Origin: UBA11957 sp963603285
GTDB lineage: Bacteria; Bacillota; Clostridia; Lachnospirales; Lachnospiraceae
Assembly: GCA_963603285.1 (NCBI GenBank)
Contig: CAVCMG010000020.1
Coordinates: 1-50,757 of the forward strand
DNA: 50,757 bases
Reading direction: 5' to 3'
The position numbers and the translations under genes were made by a program. Shown here piece after piece: positions 25,940 to 35,319 of the stretch (positions are counted from its first letter, which is position 1; every line of letters starts with the position of its first letter). Below the pieces are notes generated by a model. It saw only the letters and a program-made list of their open reading frames with translations. It had not been told where the DNA came from and made no database searches.

Positions 25940-27529
25940 TTAGCCCTCCAGCTCTTTTTCTTTTCTGAGCATTGCTTTCTGCTCTTCTGTCAGTGTCAGA
26001 TCATACTTCTCACGCTGTGTGGTCGCTTTGATGAAGCTTACCGCATTGATCAGCAGGATGATCAGTACCGGGATACCGAGCACCAGTACGGAATGCTGTA
26101 CGGAATCCAGACCACCGGACAGTAACAGGATGTAACCCATCAGTGCAATCGCTGCACCCCAGAATACTTTCAGGAATACCGGGGATTTCTGCTCGCCGAT
26201 CTCGTTCTCAGAACGGTCAGCGGCTGTCATACCGGCCATCGTGTAAACCATGGACTCATTCTGCGTAATGAACGACATGAAGATTGCTGCAAAACCAAAT
26301 ACCGTCATGATCTCTGCCAGTGGCAGATTCTTTAAGTAGGCAAACAGTGCCACCGGAAATCCAAACTTCTGGATAGATTCCCAGATACCTGCGCCGTTCA
26401 TCTGCTGGAAGATAGCGGATGAACCGAATGTACCGAACCAGATCACAATGAAACCGATCGGGATAAACATATTGACAAGGACAAATTCACGGATTGTGCG
26501 GCCCTTTGCCAGCTTCATCAGGAATAATCCTGTCAGCGGCGCTACTGTCAGCCACCAGGCCCAGTAAAACAATGTCCAGCTGCCTACCCAGCCCGTCTTA
26601 AATGCCGGTTCCAGATAGAACGAATACGGAACAAGGATCTTTAAATAGGATCCGATGGATGTCACCATATTGTTAATGGTGAACTCTGTACCACCGAAAA
26701 CGAAAGCCCAGCCTACCAGCACGATGAAAACAACCATATTTGCCGTTGATACATATTTAATAGCTTTATGTACGCCAGAGGATGCACAGACGATACCGAT
26801 AATGGCAATGACCGTAATAATAATCGGAGCCACAATACTCTGTGGTATATCCATCCCTGTTGCATACCGCAAACCTGCATCGATCTGCAATGTTGCCATA
26901 CCTACGTTTACACCAAGAGTTGCTACCATGATGTACATACACAGCCAGTTGACGATCTTGCCCGGCAGTCCCTTCTCTCCTTTTTCACCAAGGAGCGGGA
27001 ACAGTCCGGAGGACAGAGCGAACGGTCTCTTAGCGTTCCAGTATACAAAGGCAAAGCCAAGACCAGCGCCACAGTAGATGGCGTACGGATGGAAGCCCCA
27101 GTGGAAGAATACATAGGCCAGAGCGTTTTCTGCTGCTGCAGGTGTCATGGATTCAATACCCGCAAAAGCCGGAAAGTTGCAGTAGTTCATCAGACCTTCA
27201 CCAACGCCATAGAATACAACGCCCAGCGCCATACCGGAAGTAAAGGTGATAGCGATCCATGAAAGCATACTGATCGTCGGTTTGGCATCCTTACCACCCA
27301 GACGAATCTTTCCCACTTTGCCAAATCCTGCCCACAGACAGAACACCAGCAAAGCGAAGATACCCAGATCATAGAACCATCCAAGGTCATTTGTTACAAA
27401 GTTAAACAGTACGTCGATAATCTTCCCGAAGGCCTCTGGCGCCACAACACCGATGATCAGAACGATCAGGGTCAGGACAGCCGGTACGACAAATTCGGTC
27501 TTATCGACTTTTTTCCAGAAATTTCCCAT
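25940..27529 (-). CDS. BCCT-family betaine/carnitine/choline-type transporter
   Basis: A 529-residue transporter with about 12 helices. BCCT marks are GMALGVVFYGVGEGLMNY in helix 3, VFFHWGFHPYAIY in helix 4, and the signature region LFYWAWWLTVAPLTGLFLMKLAKGRTIREFVL. It imports quaternary ammonium compounds, by ion symport or substrate exchange. The helix-3 motif lacks the typical GMGIG Gly, which may relate to coupling ion or exchange mode. It is the last gene of an operon with a GntP permease and a proline-racemase-family enzyme (17-base gap), pointing to catabolism rather than osmoprotection. Confidence 0.92.
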   Translation of the reverse strand: MGNFWKKVDKTEFVVPAVLTLIVLIIGVVAPEAFGKIIDVLFNFVTNDLGWFYDLGIFALLVFCLWAGFGKVGKIRLGGKDAKPTISMLSWIAITFTSGMALGVVFYGVGEGLMNYCNFPAFAGIESMTPAAAENALAYVFFHWGFHPYAIYCGAGLGFAFVYWNAKRPFALSSGLFPLLGEKGEKGLPGKIVNWLCMYIMVATLGVNVGMATLQIDAGLRYATGMDIPQSIVAPIIITVIAIIGIVCASSGVHKAIKYVSTANMVVFIVLVGWAFVFGGTEFTINNMVTSIGSYLKILVPYSFYLEPAFKTGWVGSWTLFYWAWWLTVAPLTGLFLMKLAKGRTIREFVLVNMFIPIGFIVIWFGTFGSSAIFQQMNGAGIWESIQKFGFPVALFAYLKNLPLAEIMTVFGFAAIFMSFITQNESMVYTMAGMTAADRSENEIGEQKSPVFLKVFWGAAIALMGYILLLSGGLDSVQHSVLVLGIPVLIILLINAVSFIKATTQREKYDLTLTEEQKAMLRKEKELEG

Positions 27530-27546
27530 AGCTCTTTCCTCCGCTT

Positions 27547-28620
27547 TTACCAGATATCACCGATGGTAAAGCCGTTCGGGAACGGATCGTCCTCGTCCAG
27601 CACCCATTTGCTGTAACCGTAAATCCATCCACCACCTGCTACAGCCGGTTTGATCGCCTTGTGGCCATAGAAGTCATCGATTTCCTCTGTGATATGGCAG
27701 TCAAACTGGATACCCAGCAGACCCTCGTTGACAAACGGATCGCCCACTTTTAAGTTGCCTTTTGCATGTTCAACAGCCATCAGCGCACAGCAGCCCGTAC
27801 CACATACACCACGATCCAGAGCACCTGTCCAGGTCTGCGGATCATCAAAATCTACCTCTCCTGTCGCATACCAGTTGGATGTACGCATATAGGTTCCCGG
27901 TGTTACCGGCGGCTGGTGCATAACGGACAGTGTGATACCTACACCCGGATAATCCGGATGTTCTACCGGACACTGCTCGATCGCTGCTGTTGTGATCAGC
28001 GAGGACAGCTTGGAGATATCTTTACCATTTTCCGGTTTCAATTCCAGACCGTTCGGACCATAATCCTTAAACTGTGTAGAATCGATCAGGCAGTAGAACA
28101 TACCACCCCAGGCGATATCTACTTTTACCTTACCGATATGCGGTACATCAATCTCTTTGTCGATATATACGGCAAATGCCGGCACGTTTTCAAACTCAAC
28201 CTTGACACATTTCTTTTTCTGCAGATCGCACTGGGCTTTGATGTGGATCACACCGGCAGGTGCTTCCAAATTAAATTCCATGATCTCTTTTGTCATCGGA
28301 ATGATACCTGTCTCCAAAAGTACAGTTGCCACAGCGATCGTATTACCACCGGACATCATTGGATACTCAATCTGTTCCATAATGATATAACCAGCTTCAC
28401 AGTCCTCTCTGTTGGTGTTAACCAGCAGGTTGGCACAGGTTGCAGGTATTCCTCTCGGCTCACGAAGCATCATCAGACGAATTTGATCATCATGTTCCTT
28501 GAGCCACTGACACTTGTCATATACGGTCTGTCCCGGAATGGACGGTACACCACTGGTGATGACACGCATCGGTTCTCCCTCGTGAAATTCTACAGCATCA
28601 AACATTCTTTTAATTGCCAT
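27547..28620 (-). CDS. Proline racemase superfamily enzyme, Ser/Cys type
   Basis: The 357-residue enzyme belongs to the proline racemase / hydroxyproline epimerase / trans-3-hydroxyproline dehydratase family. The second catalytic site is DRGVCGTGCCA with Cys273. The first site reads MSGGNTIAV with Ser90 in place of the usual Cys of MCGHGTI. Family members use the residue pair to move the alpha proton, and Ser/Cys variants are known mainly among hydroxyproline epimerases. Lying between a GntP and a BCCT transporter, the substrate may be a proline derivative such as an N-methylated or hydroxylated proline; this is inference. It starts at ATG 28620. Confidence 0.85.
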   Translation of the reverse strand: MAIKRMFDAVEFHEGEPMRVITSGVPSIPGQTVYDKCQWLKEHDDQIRLMMLREPRGIPATCANLLVNTNREDCEAGYIIMEQIEYPMMSGGNTIAVATVLLETGIIPMTKEIMEFNLEAPAGVIHIKAQCDLQKKKCVKVEFENVPAFAVYIDKEIDVPHIGKVKVDIAWGGMFYCLIDSTQFKDYGPNGLELKPENGKDISKLSSLITTAAIEQCPVEHPDYPGVGITLSVMHQPPVTPGTYMRTSNWYATGEVDFDDPQTWTGALDRGVCGTGCCALMAVEHAKGNLKVGDPFVNEGLLGIQFDCHITEEIDDFYGHKAIKPAVAGGGWIYGYSKWVLDEDDPFPNGFTIGDIW

Positions 28621-28710
28621 TTTTGTTCCCTTCTTTCTTTTAAATTTTATTATATATAACTTTTTAAAGTTCGGAAATAAATTCTAATGGTTTTGTCTTT
28701 TTTATCTCCA

Positions 28711-30006
28711 TCAGAAGGTCAACCCCAGCGAAGCCAGCAGAATACAGATCAGTGAGACTGCCATCGGCGCCAGAAGACTTGTCACGAAGACATCAATATA
28801 ACTTTCCTTAAAACTGCATCCGCAGTATCTGAGCAGTGCTGCTGCTCCCGGCGGCAGTGTGTCCAGACCACCGGAGGACAGGGATACGATTCTGTGGAAG
28901 ACAGGAAGCGGAATACCGGTACTCTCTGACAAAGCGATAAACTTATCACTCAGTGCAGACAGCGCAATACTCATACCACCGGAAGCGGAACCACAGATAC
29001 CTGCCAGAATATTGATAGAAATAAAGATAACCAAAAGCGGACTGATCGGCAGTTTAAATACGGCATCTGCCAGATTGTTAAAGGCCGGTACAGTCTTTAC
29101 GACAGAACCAAAACCAACAACTGCTGAAGTGATCAGTGAAATTTCCAGAGATTCTACCGCACCGGAATTAAAGGCTTTGATGTACTGTGGCAGTTTTACA
29201 TTCTTTATACCACACAGGATCGCTACAATTACACCGGCAGCCAGAGCCACAACCGCATCCTGTTTTAATGCATTTAATACAATAACAACGGTCAAAAGCG
29301 GCAGGAATGCGATCACCGGATGCATAGTTACTTTTTCTGTCTCTGCATCCATCGGTGCATTCGGATTCTCTGTCCAGCCAAGTCCTTTCTTTTTCAGAGA
29401 TCTTTCTCTGTAGGTCATCCATACGATGCCGATACCCAGAAGTAATACAGAAGCTATAATGCCAAGTACCGGAGCAGCCATTGCCGTTGTTCCGAAATAC
29501 TGCATCGGAATCAGATTCTGGATCTGCGGTGACCCCGGCAGAGCCGTCATTGTAAAAGTATAACATCCTACAGCATACGCTCCCGGAAACAGGCATCTCG
29601 GGATATCTGCATCCCGGAAAGCTGCTGCTGCGATCGGATAGATAACAAACATAACGATGAAAAGTGAGATGCCACCATATGTCATGATCGCACAGGCAAT
29701 GATCACGGCCAGAACAGCTCTCTTTTTACCTACGAGTTTAATAACAACGGATCCGATGGCATGGGCTGCTCCGGTAACTTCCATAAGCTTACCAAAGATT
29801 GCACCCAGCATGAAGATCATCAGGTAGCCTTCTGTAAAATCTGCGAAGCCGCCCATATATGTCTGTGTAAACGATGTAAAGACATCCAGACCACTGATCG
29901 CAGCTACTAAAACTGCACAGATGGGAGCCATCCACAGTGTAGATAAGCCTTTAAAACATCCGTAACAGAGTATAGCCAGTGCCAGTAAAATACCAAGCAT
30001 TTGCAT
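28711..30006 (-). CDS. GntP-family permease
   Basis: A 431-residue transporter with about 12-13 helices and GntP-type motifs (MIFMLGAIFGKLMEVTGAAHAIGS, TYGGISLFIVMFVIYPIA, GICGSASGGMSIALSAL). The family imports gluconate, hydroxybutyrate or other organic acids with protons. ATG 30006 follows GGGGGAAAG; the open frame runs to 30072, where the ATG is only four bases from the shared 15-base motif. It is the first gene of the operon GntP, racemase-family enzyme, BCCT transporter. It is divergent from an AraC gene. Confidence 0.85.
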   Translation of the reverse strand: MQMLGILLALAILCYGCFKGLSTLWMAPICAVLVAAISGLDVFTSFTQTYMGGFADFTEGYLMIFMLGAIFGKLMEVTGAAHAIGSVVIKLVGKKRAVLAVIIACAIMTYGGISLFIVMFVIYPIAAAAFRDADIPRCLFPGAYAVGCYTFTMTALPGSPQIQNLIPMQYFGTTAMAAPVLGIIASVLLLGIGIVWMTYRERSLKKKGLGWTENPNAPMDAETEKVTMHPVIAFLPLLTVVIVLNALKQDAVVALAAGVIVAILCGIKNVKLPQYIKAFNSGAVESLEISLITSAVVGFGSVVKTVPAFNNLADAVFKLPISPLLVIFISINILAGICGSASGGMSIALSALSDKFIALSESTGIPLPVFHRIVSLSSGGLDTLPPGAAALLRYCGCSFKESYIDVFVTSLLAPMAVSLICILLASLGLTF

Positions 30007-30075
30007 AACTTTTCTTTCCCCCTGTCTTTTGTATAAGTTTTTACTTTCTTGCAAATCGCATTTATTTTTCATGTA

Positions 30076-30090
30076 TGCGTTTCACTTTTT
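30076..30090 (-). promoter_or_regulatory. Shared 15-base motif, copy upstream of gntP
   Basis: TGCGTTTCACTTTTT (minus strand AAAAAGTGAAACGCA) lies 70 bases before the gntP start. It is identical to the copy at 44132. Confidence 0.65.
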
Positions 30091-30329
30091 ATCCATTCAT
30101 TTCACTGTACATGTACTGATTGTATTATCGCTCATACATTGTCTTTTTGATACCATTCCACCGCCAGCTAATACAATTAAAACGACATGCAGGTGAAATG
30201 ATTTATGGCAAAATATAGACAATATGACCAATTTTCATTACGATATGGACGGTTTTACAACTAAAATGCCATATTTTGCAATTTTATCGCCATTCTACTT
30301 GTCCAGATTCCTTTATTATTATTTTTCGT

Positions 30330-30364
30330 ATAATGCAACTATTACGACAGAAAATACAATTTTA
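30330..30364. promoter_or_regulatory. Shared 35-base block, araC/gntP copy
   Basis: ATAAT-GC-AACTATTACG and AAATACAATTTTA recur in order at 38392-38426, upstream of mttB, with about 28 of 35 positions alike. It may be the site of the AraC protein at 30472. Confidence 0.55.
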
Positions 30365-30471
30365 CATGCAATACTATGGACATTTTCCGCCTTACATGCT
30401 ACACTTTTTTCAGACATCCGATGACGGATTCCTGTCCTGACACACATGCAGATAAAGCGGAGGTTATTTTC

Positions 30472-31398
30472 ATGTATCATAATCCGGAACACATTTTTAA
30501 TATCAACGAAACCACTCTGGAAGAATTTAATACGGTCGGCTCCCCAGGCTTTCCCTTTTATGCAGAAAAATCCATGCGTTCTTCCTATCCCATGGATTCC
30601 TATCCCTGGCACTGGCATCCGACCGTGCAGTTTTTCTATGTCGTAGAAGGACAGATCAACTACACGCTGCCCAACGGCTCCTACATTTTTAAAGCAGGAC
30701 ACGGGGCTTTCATCAACTCCAATATCCTGCATATGCTGAAATATCCGGATGAAAAGCCGAGTTCTTTCATCTATCTGCTGTTTAACCCCAGTCTTCTCGG
30801 CGGTGGTCTGCAGAGTGATGTCATGAACCGCTATGTACGTCCGATCATTGATAATTCTGACTTTGATATTTTTCATCTGGATCCGGATAATCCGAAGCAT
30901 GTACCGATCCTGCAGATGATCCTGGCGCTGTATGACCTGTATGAGACAAAGCCCAAATATTATGAACTCTGCATTGTCCAGAATCTGTGCAATCTCTGGG
31001 GAGTGTTCGATCAGGTCAGTCAGAATTACCGCACTAATCTGATCGGCAAAATGTCATCTACACGCATCAAAGCGATGATCACCTATATAAACGAACATTA
31101 CATTGAAAAGATCACACTGGATCAGATTGCCGAAGCCGGACTGTGCAGCAAAAGGGAATGTAACCGTACCTTCAAGCAACAGCTGCACACCACGCCTTTT
31201 GAATATCTCCAGCAGATCCGCCTGCAGAAAGCCTGTTACTATCTGGTCAACACGAATCACTCGGTCACAGATATCAGCGTCTCCTGCGGCTTTGGCGGGA
31301 CAAGCTACTTCATCAAAGTTTTCCGGGAACAGTATGGATATTCACCGAAGGAATACAGGAATAATTTCCAGACGTATAACCCTGCGAACGGACAGTAA
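30472..31398 (+). CDS. AraC-family regulator with cupin domain
   Basis: The 308-residue regulator has an N-terminal cupin (YPWHWHPTVQFFYVVEGQ, FKAGHGAFINSNILHML) and C-terminal helix-turn-helix pairs (LDQIAEAGLCSKRECNRTFKQQ, and SVTDISVSCGFGGTSYFIKVFRE). The start at 30472 has CGGAGG; the frame runs upstream to 30376 without a ribosome site. It is divergent from the GntP-racemase-BCCT operon. A DNA block next to its own promoter recurs upstream of mttB, so it is the best candidate regulator for both units. Confidence 0.9.
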   Translation: MYHNPEHIFNINETTLEEFNTVGSPGFPFYAEKSMRSSYPMDSYPWHWHPTVQFFYVVEGQINYTLPNGSYIFKAGHGAFINSNILHMLKYPDEKPSSFIYLLFNPSLLGGGLQSDVMNRYVRPIIDNSDFDIFHLDPDNPKHVPILQMILALYDLYETKPKYYELCIVQNLCNLWGVFDQVSQNYRTNLIGKMSSTRIKAMITYINEHYIEKITLDQIAEAGLCSKRECNRTFKQQLHTTPFEYLQQIRLQKACYYLVNTNHSVTDISVSCGFGGTSYFIKVFREQYGYSPKEYRNNFQTYNPANGQ

Positions 31399-31811
31399 TT
31401 CCATCAGCTACTGATTTTCATGTTCCCTATACACCAAAATCATACTTATTTCAGCGTAGCAAAGTGTGATGATGAAAAATACCGCATGATGTGCACTTTG
31501 GCTCATCATGCGGTATTTTATAAATATGTATTTTTATTTTTTCGTAAATATATATTTTTCTATTGCATTTCCCATACCTTTATGCTAATATGCAACCACA
31601 CTAATTACATAGTTGTCATTTCAACATAACTATTCACTTCTCATTCTCGGAGCCAGTATTTCGGCAATATTCCCGACAATGATGCACAATTTTATAGAAA
31701 AACCGGGAACAAAAGCTGTCTTTTCGTTTATTCTGACCTGTGTTACAATGTCCGTATATGTAACCGATGCTCTTCTTTCCCGTTTTTCTATAACGAAGAA
31801 AGGAGAACACA
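31399..31811. other. Intergenic region and leader of the first rpn gene
   Basis: After the AraC terminator (31476-31519) the sequence is AT-rich. From about 31642 to 31811 it is a close copy of 48051-48220, base for base in length (170), ending in TTCTATAACGAAGAAAGGAG. The conserved leader has TTATTCTGACNTGTGNTACAATG as a possible promoter and an ATTCCCGA/CGGGAA inverted pair. Confidence 0.7.
31476..31521 (+). terminator. Terminator of the AraC gene
   Basis: A 16-bp perfect stem, AAAATACCGCATGATG/CATCATGCGGTATTTT (31476-31491, 31504-31519), ends in a T-tract. Confidence 0.92.
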
Positions 31812-32729
31812 ATGCCCGTAAACAAAGCAACAAAAGCATCATCTTCCACACAGACAACAGATAACTTTCTGATGTCTCCGACTGTAGATTTCTGTTTTAA
31901 AGAGCTCCTGAGCTATCCTCATGTGCGAAAAGGATTTGTAGCTGCATTGCTTCACTGCGATCCGGATTCGATTCAGAGCACAGAACTAATACCTACGATT
32001 CTCAGCAAAGAAACCGCCGACAGTAAATATGGCATTCTGAATGTCCGTATCCGTATGGCAAACGGTACACAGATAGACCTTGAAATGCAGGTTGTTCCCT
32101 TTGCCTTCTGGGAAAAGCGGATTCTCTTCTATCTCAGCAAAATGTATACGGATCAGGTTAAAGAAGGAGATGGATATCAGGGTCTGAAAAAATGTATGCA
32201 TGTCAGCATTCTGAACTTTACGCATTTTCCTGATGATACAGAATGTCATCATGAAATAGCATTCTGCGATATGCATACACATAAAAAATATACAGACCTT
32301 TTCGAAATTCATATTCTCGAATTAAAAAAACTGCCTCCGAAAGAACCGGATGAACCGTTGCTTATCACATGGCTGCGTTTCTTCGCCGCAACCAGAAAGG
32401 ATGATTTTGAAAAAATGGCTGACAAAGATACATATATCAGTGATGCATATGATATTCTCAAAAAGCTTAGTGCCGATGAACGCAAACGGCTGGAATATGA
32501 AGCCAGACAGAAAGCGCTTCTTGACCATAACTCTCAGGTTATCGGATATTTTGAGGCCGGAGTAGAACAGGGCAAAGCATTGGGTGAAGAACAAGGTCGA
32601 ATGCAGGGCGAACTTCGCTATAATTCACTTATAAAACTTCTTCTTGATGCTGGACGTATGGATGATCTGAAAAAAGTTCTTTCAGACGAAAACTATCGAA
32701 AGAAGCTGTTTGAAGAATTTCAGCTTTAA
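31812..32729 (+). CDS. Rpn-family PD-(D/E)XK nuclease, copy 1 (putative active-site D77N)
   Basis: A 305-residue protein of the recombination-promoting nuclease / putative transposase (Rpn, PDDEXK) family. The core is TVDFCFKELLSYPHVRKGF, then YGILNVRIRMANGTQIDLEMQV, then FWEKRILFYLSKMYT. In copy 2 the second strand reads ILDVR, the normal position of a catalytic Asp. Here it is Asn77 (AAT for GAT), so this copy is probably inactive or weak. The C-terminus has a Gly/Gln/Glu-rich linker (EQGKALGEEQGRMQGE) and a small helical end. AAAGGAG precedes ATG 31812. Such proteins raise recombination and some act in phage defence; the window shows no transposition ends. Confidence 0.88.
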   Translation: MPVNKATKASSSTQTTDNFLMSPTVDFCFKELLSYPHVRKGFVAALLHCDPDSIQSTELIPTILSKETADSKYGILNVRIRMANGTQIDLEMQVVPFAFWEKRILFYLSKMYTDQVKEGDGYQGLKKCMHVSILNFTHFPDDTECHHEIAFCDMHTHKKYTDLFEIHILELKKLPPKEPDEPLLITWLRFFAATRKDDFEKMADKDTYISDAYDILKKLSADERKRLEYEARQKALLDHNSQVIGYFEAGVEQGKALGEEQGRMQGELRYNSLIKLLLDAGRMDDLKKVLSDENYRKKLFEEFQL

Positions 32730-32752
32730 TTTTTATATTTTCAAAGTAAAAG

Positions 32753-32800
32753 AAGCAGAAATGCGCAGCATTAAGCCGTATGTTTCTGCTTTTCTCTCTT
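32753..32800. terminator. Terminator between rpn copy 1 and the PocR-AraC gene
   Basis: AAGCAGAAA pairs with TTTCTGCTT (32753-32761, 32783-32791) and is followed by TTCTCTCTTTT. It serves convergent genes. Confidence 0.75.
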
Positions 32801-34033
32801 TTAGCCCCGCACAGTTACCCGATTCTCCCTGTACTTCAGCGGTGTCACACCTACGAAGCCTCTGAATACCTTGGTAAAATAACTCTGGTCTTCAAAACCG
32901 CATAAAAGCGCAACCTCAGCTAATGGCACTTTTGTGTCTGCCAGCAACAGCTTGCTGTTATTGATTCTGACACGGTTCGTATAGTTTATGATGGTTTCTC
33001 CCGTTTCCTTTTTGAAGAAGCGGCACAAATACGATCTTGTCATATGCAGATAATCCGCAATATCCTGTAACTCGATCTTCTGCCTGTAATTGTTCTGTAT
33101 GTAGCGGGTAATCTTGTAGATAGACTCCGCATGTGGCGTATCTTTCTTTGTAAATGTCGCCGCCATAAAATTCTGCAATAAAGCCGCCACCCATGCCGTC
33201 AGATCTTCGATATTCTGAAAACGTTCGATCCGTCCGGCAATGTCTCTAGTCAACAGATCAATAGTCTCCATATCTGCTCCCGTATCCATGGCTGTTCTGG
33301 ACAGCACGATCATCAGTTCCAGGATTCTGGGTCGGATCTGTTCCAGATGATAATGATTGATCTGATACATATAGGCCAGAATCTGGTTCAGAATATTTTT
33401 TGCCTCTTCAGAATCCTGATTCTGTACAGCAGAACGCAGCTTGCGTTCCTGGGCTATCGGATAAATATAATAATCCGTCTCTGCTTCTTTTTTTATATTT
33501 TCCGTAAACAGTGCATTCAGCATCTCCTCCTGTTTCAGGAAATATCCGCTGGCTTTACCGTTCGTACTGCCCGTAATATAACCGGTCACAGCCTCCAGAA
33601 TCTCTGACAGGCTCTGCACCTCTGCTGACGTAAACAGCGGCATCTGCATCGCCATATCCCTGAGTTCCCCTGTTGGTATATCCAGAAGAATATCTTCCAT
33701 ATTTCCCATACACAAAGGCCCTATGGTCAGTCCCCCGCAAAATTCGCCACTCTTCTCTGTCAGACACGAGCTCATCAGCACCATGCCCATCGGACACAGG
33801 GAAATACAGGTATTACTCCAGCGGTAAGATTCTGCACAGTTATTCTGGAATGTGCGCATACTGCAACATCCATTTTCCCGGATATTTTCACAGCATTTAC
33901 AGAATATGGGCTGTTCTACCTGCTGCAGACAGGAAAACGGCTCTGAGCAGTCCATCACCGTACAATCCGTATAAAAAAGTCGTTTCAAATGATTTCGATA
34001 TTTTTTGGCCTGTTGCAGTATATATTCTTCCAT
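32801..34033 (-). CDS. AraC-family regulator with PocR ligand domain
   Basis: A 410-residue protein. Residues about 10-160 are a Cys-rich PocR-type sensory domain (CSEPFSCLQQ, FCKCCENIRENGCC, CPMGMVLMSSCL), a linker follows, and residues about 305-405 hold two helix-turn-helix motifs (LQDIADYLHMTRSYLCRFFKKE, VPLAEVALLCGFEDQSYFTKVFRG). PocR domains sense small metabolites; in the propanediol/cobalamin regulator PocR this links to B12-dependent metabolism. It lies downstream of a methyltransferase of the URO-D family on the same strand with an 87-base gap, so a role in corrinoid-dependent methyl metabolism is plausible. Confidence 0.88.
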   Translation of the reverse strand: MEEYILQQAKKYRNHLKRLFYTDCTVMDCSEPFSCLQQVEQPIFCKCCENIRENGCCSMRTFQNNCAESYRWSNTCISLCPMGMVLMSSCLTEKSGEFCGGLTIGPLCMGNMEDILLDIPTGELRDMAMQMPLFTSAEVQSLSEILEAVTGYITGSTNGKASGYFLKQEEMLNALFTENIKKEAETDYYIYPIAQERKLRSAVQNQDSEEAKNILNQILAYMYQINHYHLEQIRPRILELMIVLSRTAMDTGADMETIDLLTRDIAGRIERFQNIEDLTAWVAALLQNFMAATFTKKDTPHAESIYKITRYIQNNYRQKIELQDIADYLHMTRSYLCRFFKKETGETIINYTNRVRINNSKLLLADTKVPLAEVALLCGFEDQSYFTKVFRGFVGVTPLKYRENRVTVRG

Positions 34034-34120
34034 ACCTGTCCATCCCCTGTTGTCCGAAAAAAGCCGCCAACCGCATTTTCTACGGATGCCAGCTTTTTCC
34101 CGTTATAAACTTCAGCTTTC

Positions 34121-35149
34121 TCAGATCAGCAGATCCAGCAGATGCTGCTTATAATAAAATTTATCAATCGTTGTAAAGAACGAAGCAATATTATCCATAT
34201 CTGTCAACGGCGGAATATCACAGCCTGAAGAGATCAGGAAGTTTGGATACTGCTTCGTGGCTTCCAGAAGTCTCGTAGTCTCAATCCGCATCTTTTCCGG
34301 TGTACCGTTAAAGAACAGCTTCGAGGGACTGATATTTCCCATGGCGATGCAGTCTGCCGGAATATGCGGCATCATCTCCGCCATATTGATGGAATCACCG
34401 AAGTGGAACACACGGCAACCCGTCGCCAGAATCGAATCAATCAGAAGCACCGCATTGGTTCCGCAGTTATGATAGATCACGATAAAACTCTGATCCTGCA
34501 CAGCATCTACGATTTCTCTTACGTACTCTGTGGAAAATTCCTGAATCAGCTGTGGTGACAGGATACCGGCCAGCGGTTCTGCCATGATCACACCATGCGC
34601 TCCTGCCTCTTTATAGGCCTTTACATAGGTAATCAGAAAATCCGTAGCTTTTCTCAGAACTTTATGCACAAGCTCCGGATCCTCATAGCAAAGAGCCATG
34701 ATCTCATTAATATCCATCAGACGCCCGGCCAGTGAAAAAGGACCTGTACAACCGGCAAATACCGGTCTGTCCGTGATCAGTTTCAACGCTTTTTTCACGC
34801 CATCAATACATACGCCGGTACGCCCTGCGCCAATCTCCGGAATCTCCAATGCATCAGCGTCCTCTTCGTCCTCGATGATTTTTCCCAGAATCGTCGGGAC
34901 TTCATCTGTCGCATAGGATGTCCGGGAGCCAAACGCCTCCGCTTCCACAGACAGATCCATATAGGCCGTTGACGCCGGCATATCGTACGCATCTGCCACC
35001 ATTTTCATACCCAAAGCCTGCAGCGTGCTGTCATTGACCAGCTCTTTGACTGTCACATACAGCATCTGTACGGACGGATAGGAAAGTAACGGAAACGGTT
35101 TCTTTTTGTCCTGATAAATCTGTGTGTCAATCCATTTATACATATTCAT
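34121..35149 (-). CDS. URO-D family methyltransferase, MtaA/CmuA-like
   Basis: The 342-residue TIM-barrel protein has the zinc-type motif His-Asn-Cys in IVIYHNCGTNAV, and a later Cys in LISSGCDIPP, matching the H-x-C...C ligands of MtaA/MtbA methyltransferases. Other marks are AGCTGPFSLAGRLMDINE and GVIMAEPLAGILSP. These enzymes move a methyl group from a corrinoid protein to a thiol such as coenzyme M, or in bacteria possibly to another acceptor. The start is ATG 35149 after GGGGGAACAAGG; the longer frame to 35197 has no ribosome site. It is the only gene here with a clear methyl-cobamide signature apart from MttB. Confidence 0.8.
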   Translation of the reverse strand: MNMYKWIDTQIYQDKKKPFPLLSYPSVQMLYVTVKELVNDSTLQALGMKMVADAYDMPASTAYMDLSVEAEAFGSRTSYATDEVPTILGKIIEDEEDADALEIPEIGAGRTGVCIDGVKKALKLITDRPVFAGCTGPFSLAGRLMDINEIMALCYEDPELVHKVLRKATDFLITYVKAYKEAGAHGVIMAEPLAGILSPQLIQEFSTEYVREIVDAVQDQSFIVIYHNCGTNAVLLIDSILATGCRVFHFGDSINMAEMMPHIPADCIAMGNISPSKLFFNGTPEKMRIETTRLLEATKQYPNFLISSGCDIPPLTDMDNIASFFTTIDKFYYKQHLLDLLI

Positions 35150-35319
35150 AATGCCTTGTTCCCCCAATATCTTACGAAATTTTTTATCCGGATACATGCA
35201 TTATATCGACACGCCATGGCAAATTATAGCACAATATTATTATATTTATAAGTATATTGACCTGTTTATTTTCATTTTTCTTTTACATTTACAGCATATC
35301 TTTTTTCCATACGCAGATG
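35150..35319. other. AT-rich spacer upstream of the MtaA-like gene
   Basis: 170 bases of AT-rich DNA with no gene and no convincing hairpin. ATTATA-type runs around 35225-35250 could hold a minus-strand promoter. Confidence 0.3.

Larger units (their letters stand above)
30007..30471. other. Divergent control region gntP / araC
   Basis: This 465-base AT-rich region has no gene. It contains the 15-base motif at 30076-30090, an AATACAATT-type box at 30172-30180, and the block ATAATGCAACTATTACG...AAATACAATTTTA at 30330-30364. TATAAT at 30329-30334 could be the -10 of the AraC gene. Long parts of this region resemble the mttB upstream region. Confidence 0.6.

Noticed and set aside
27766..28659. 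Plus-strand open frame of 297 residues opposite the racemase-family gene
   Set aside because: The minus-strand frame has family motifs; this one has none and no ribosome site.
30319..30900. Minus-strand open frame of 193 residues opposite araC
   Set aside because: It lies antisense to the cupin domain of the AraC gene and crosses its promoter.
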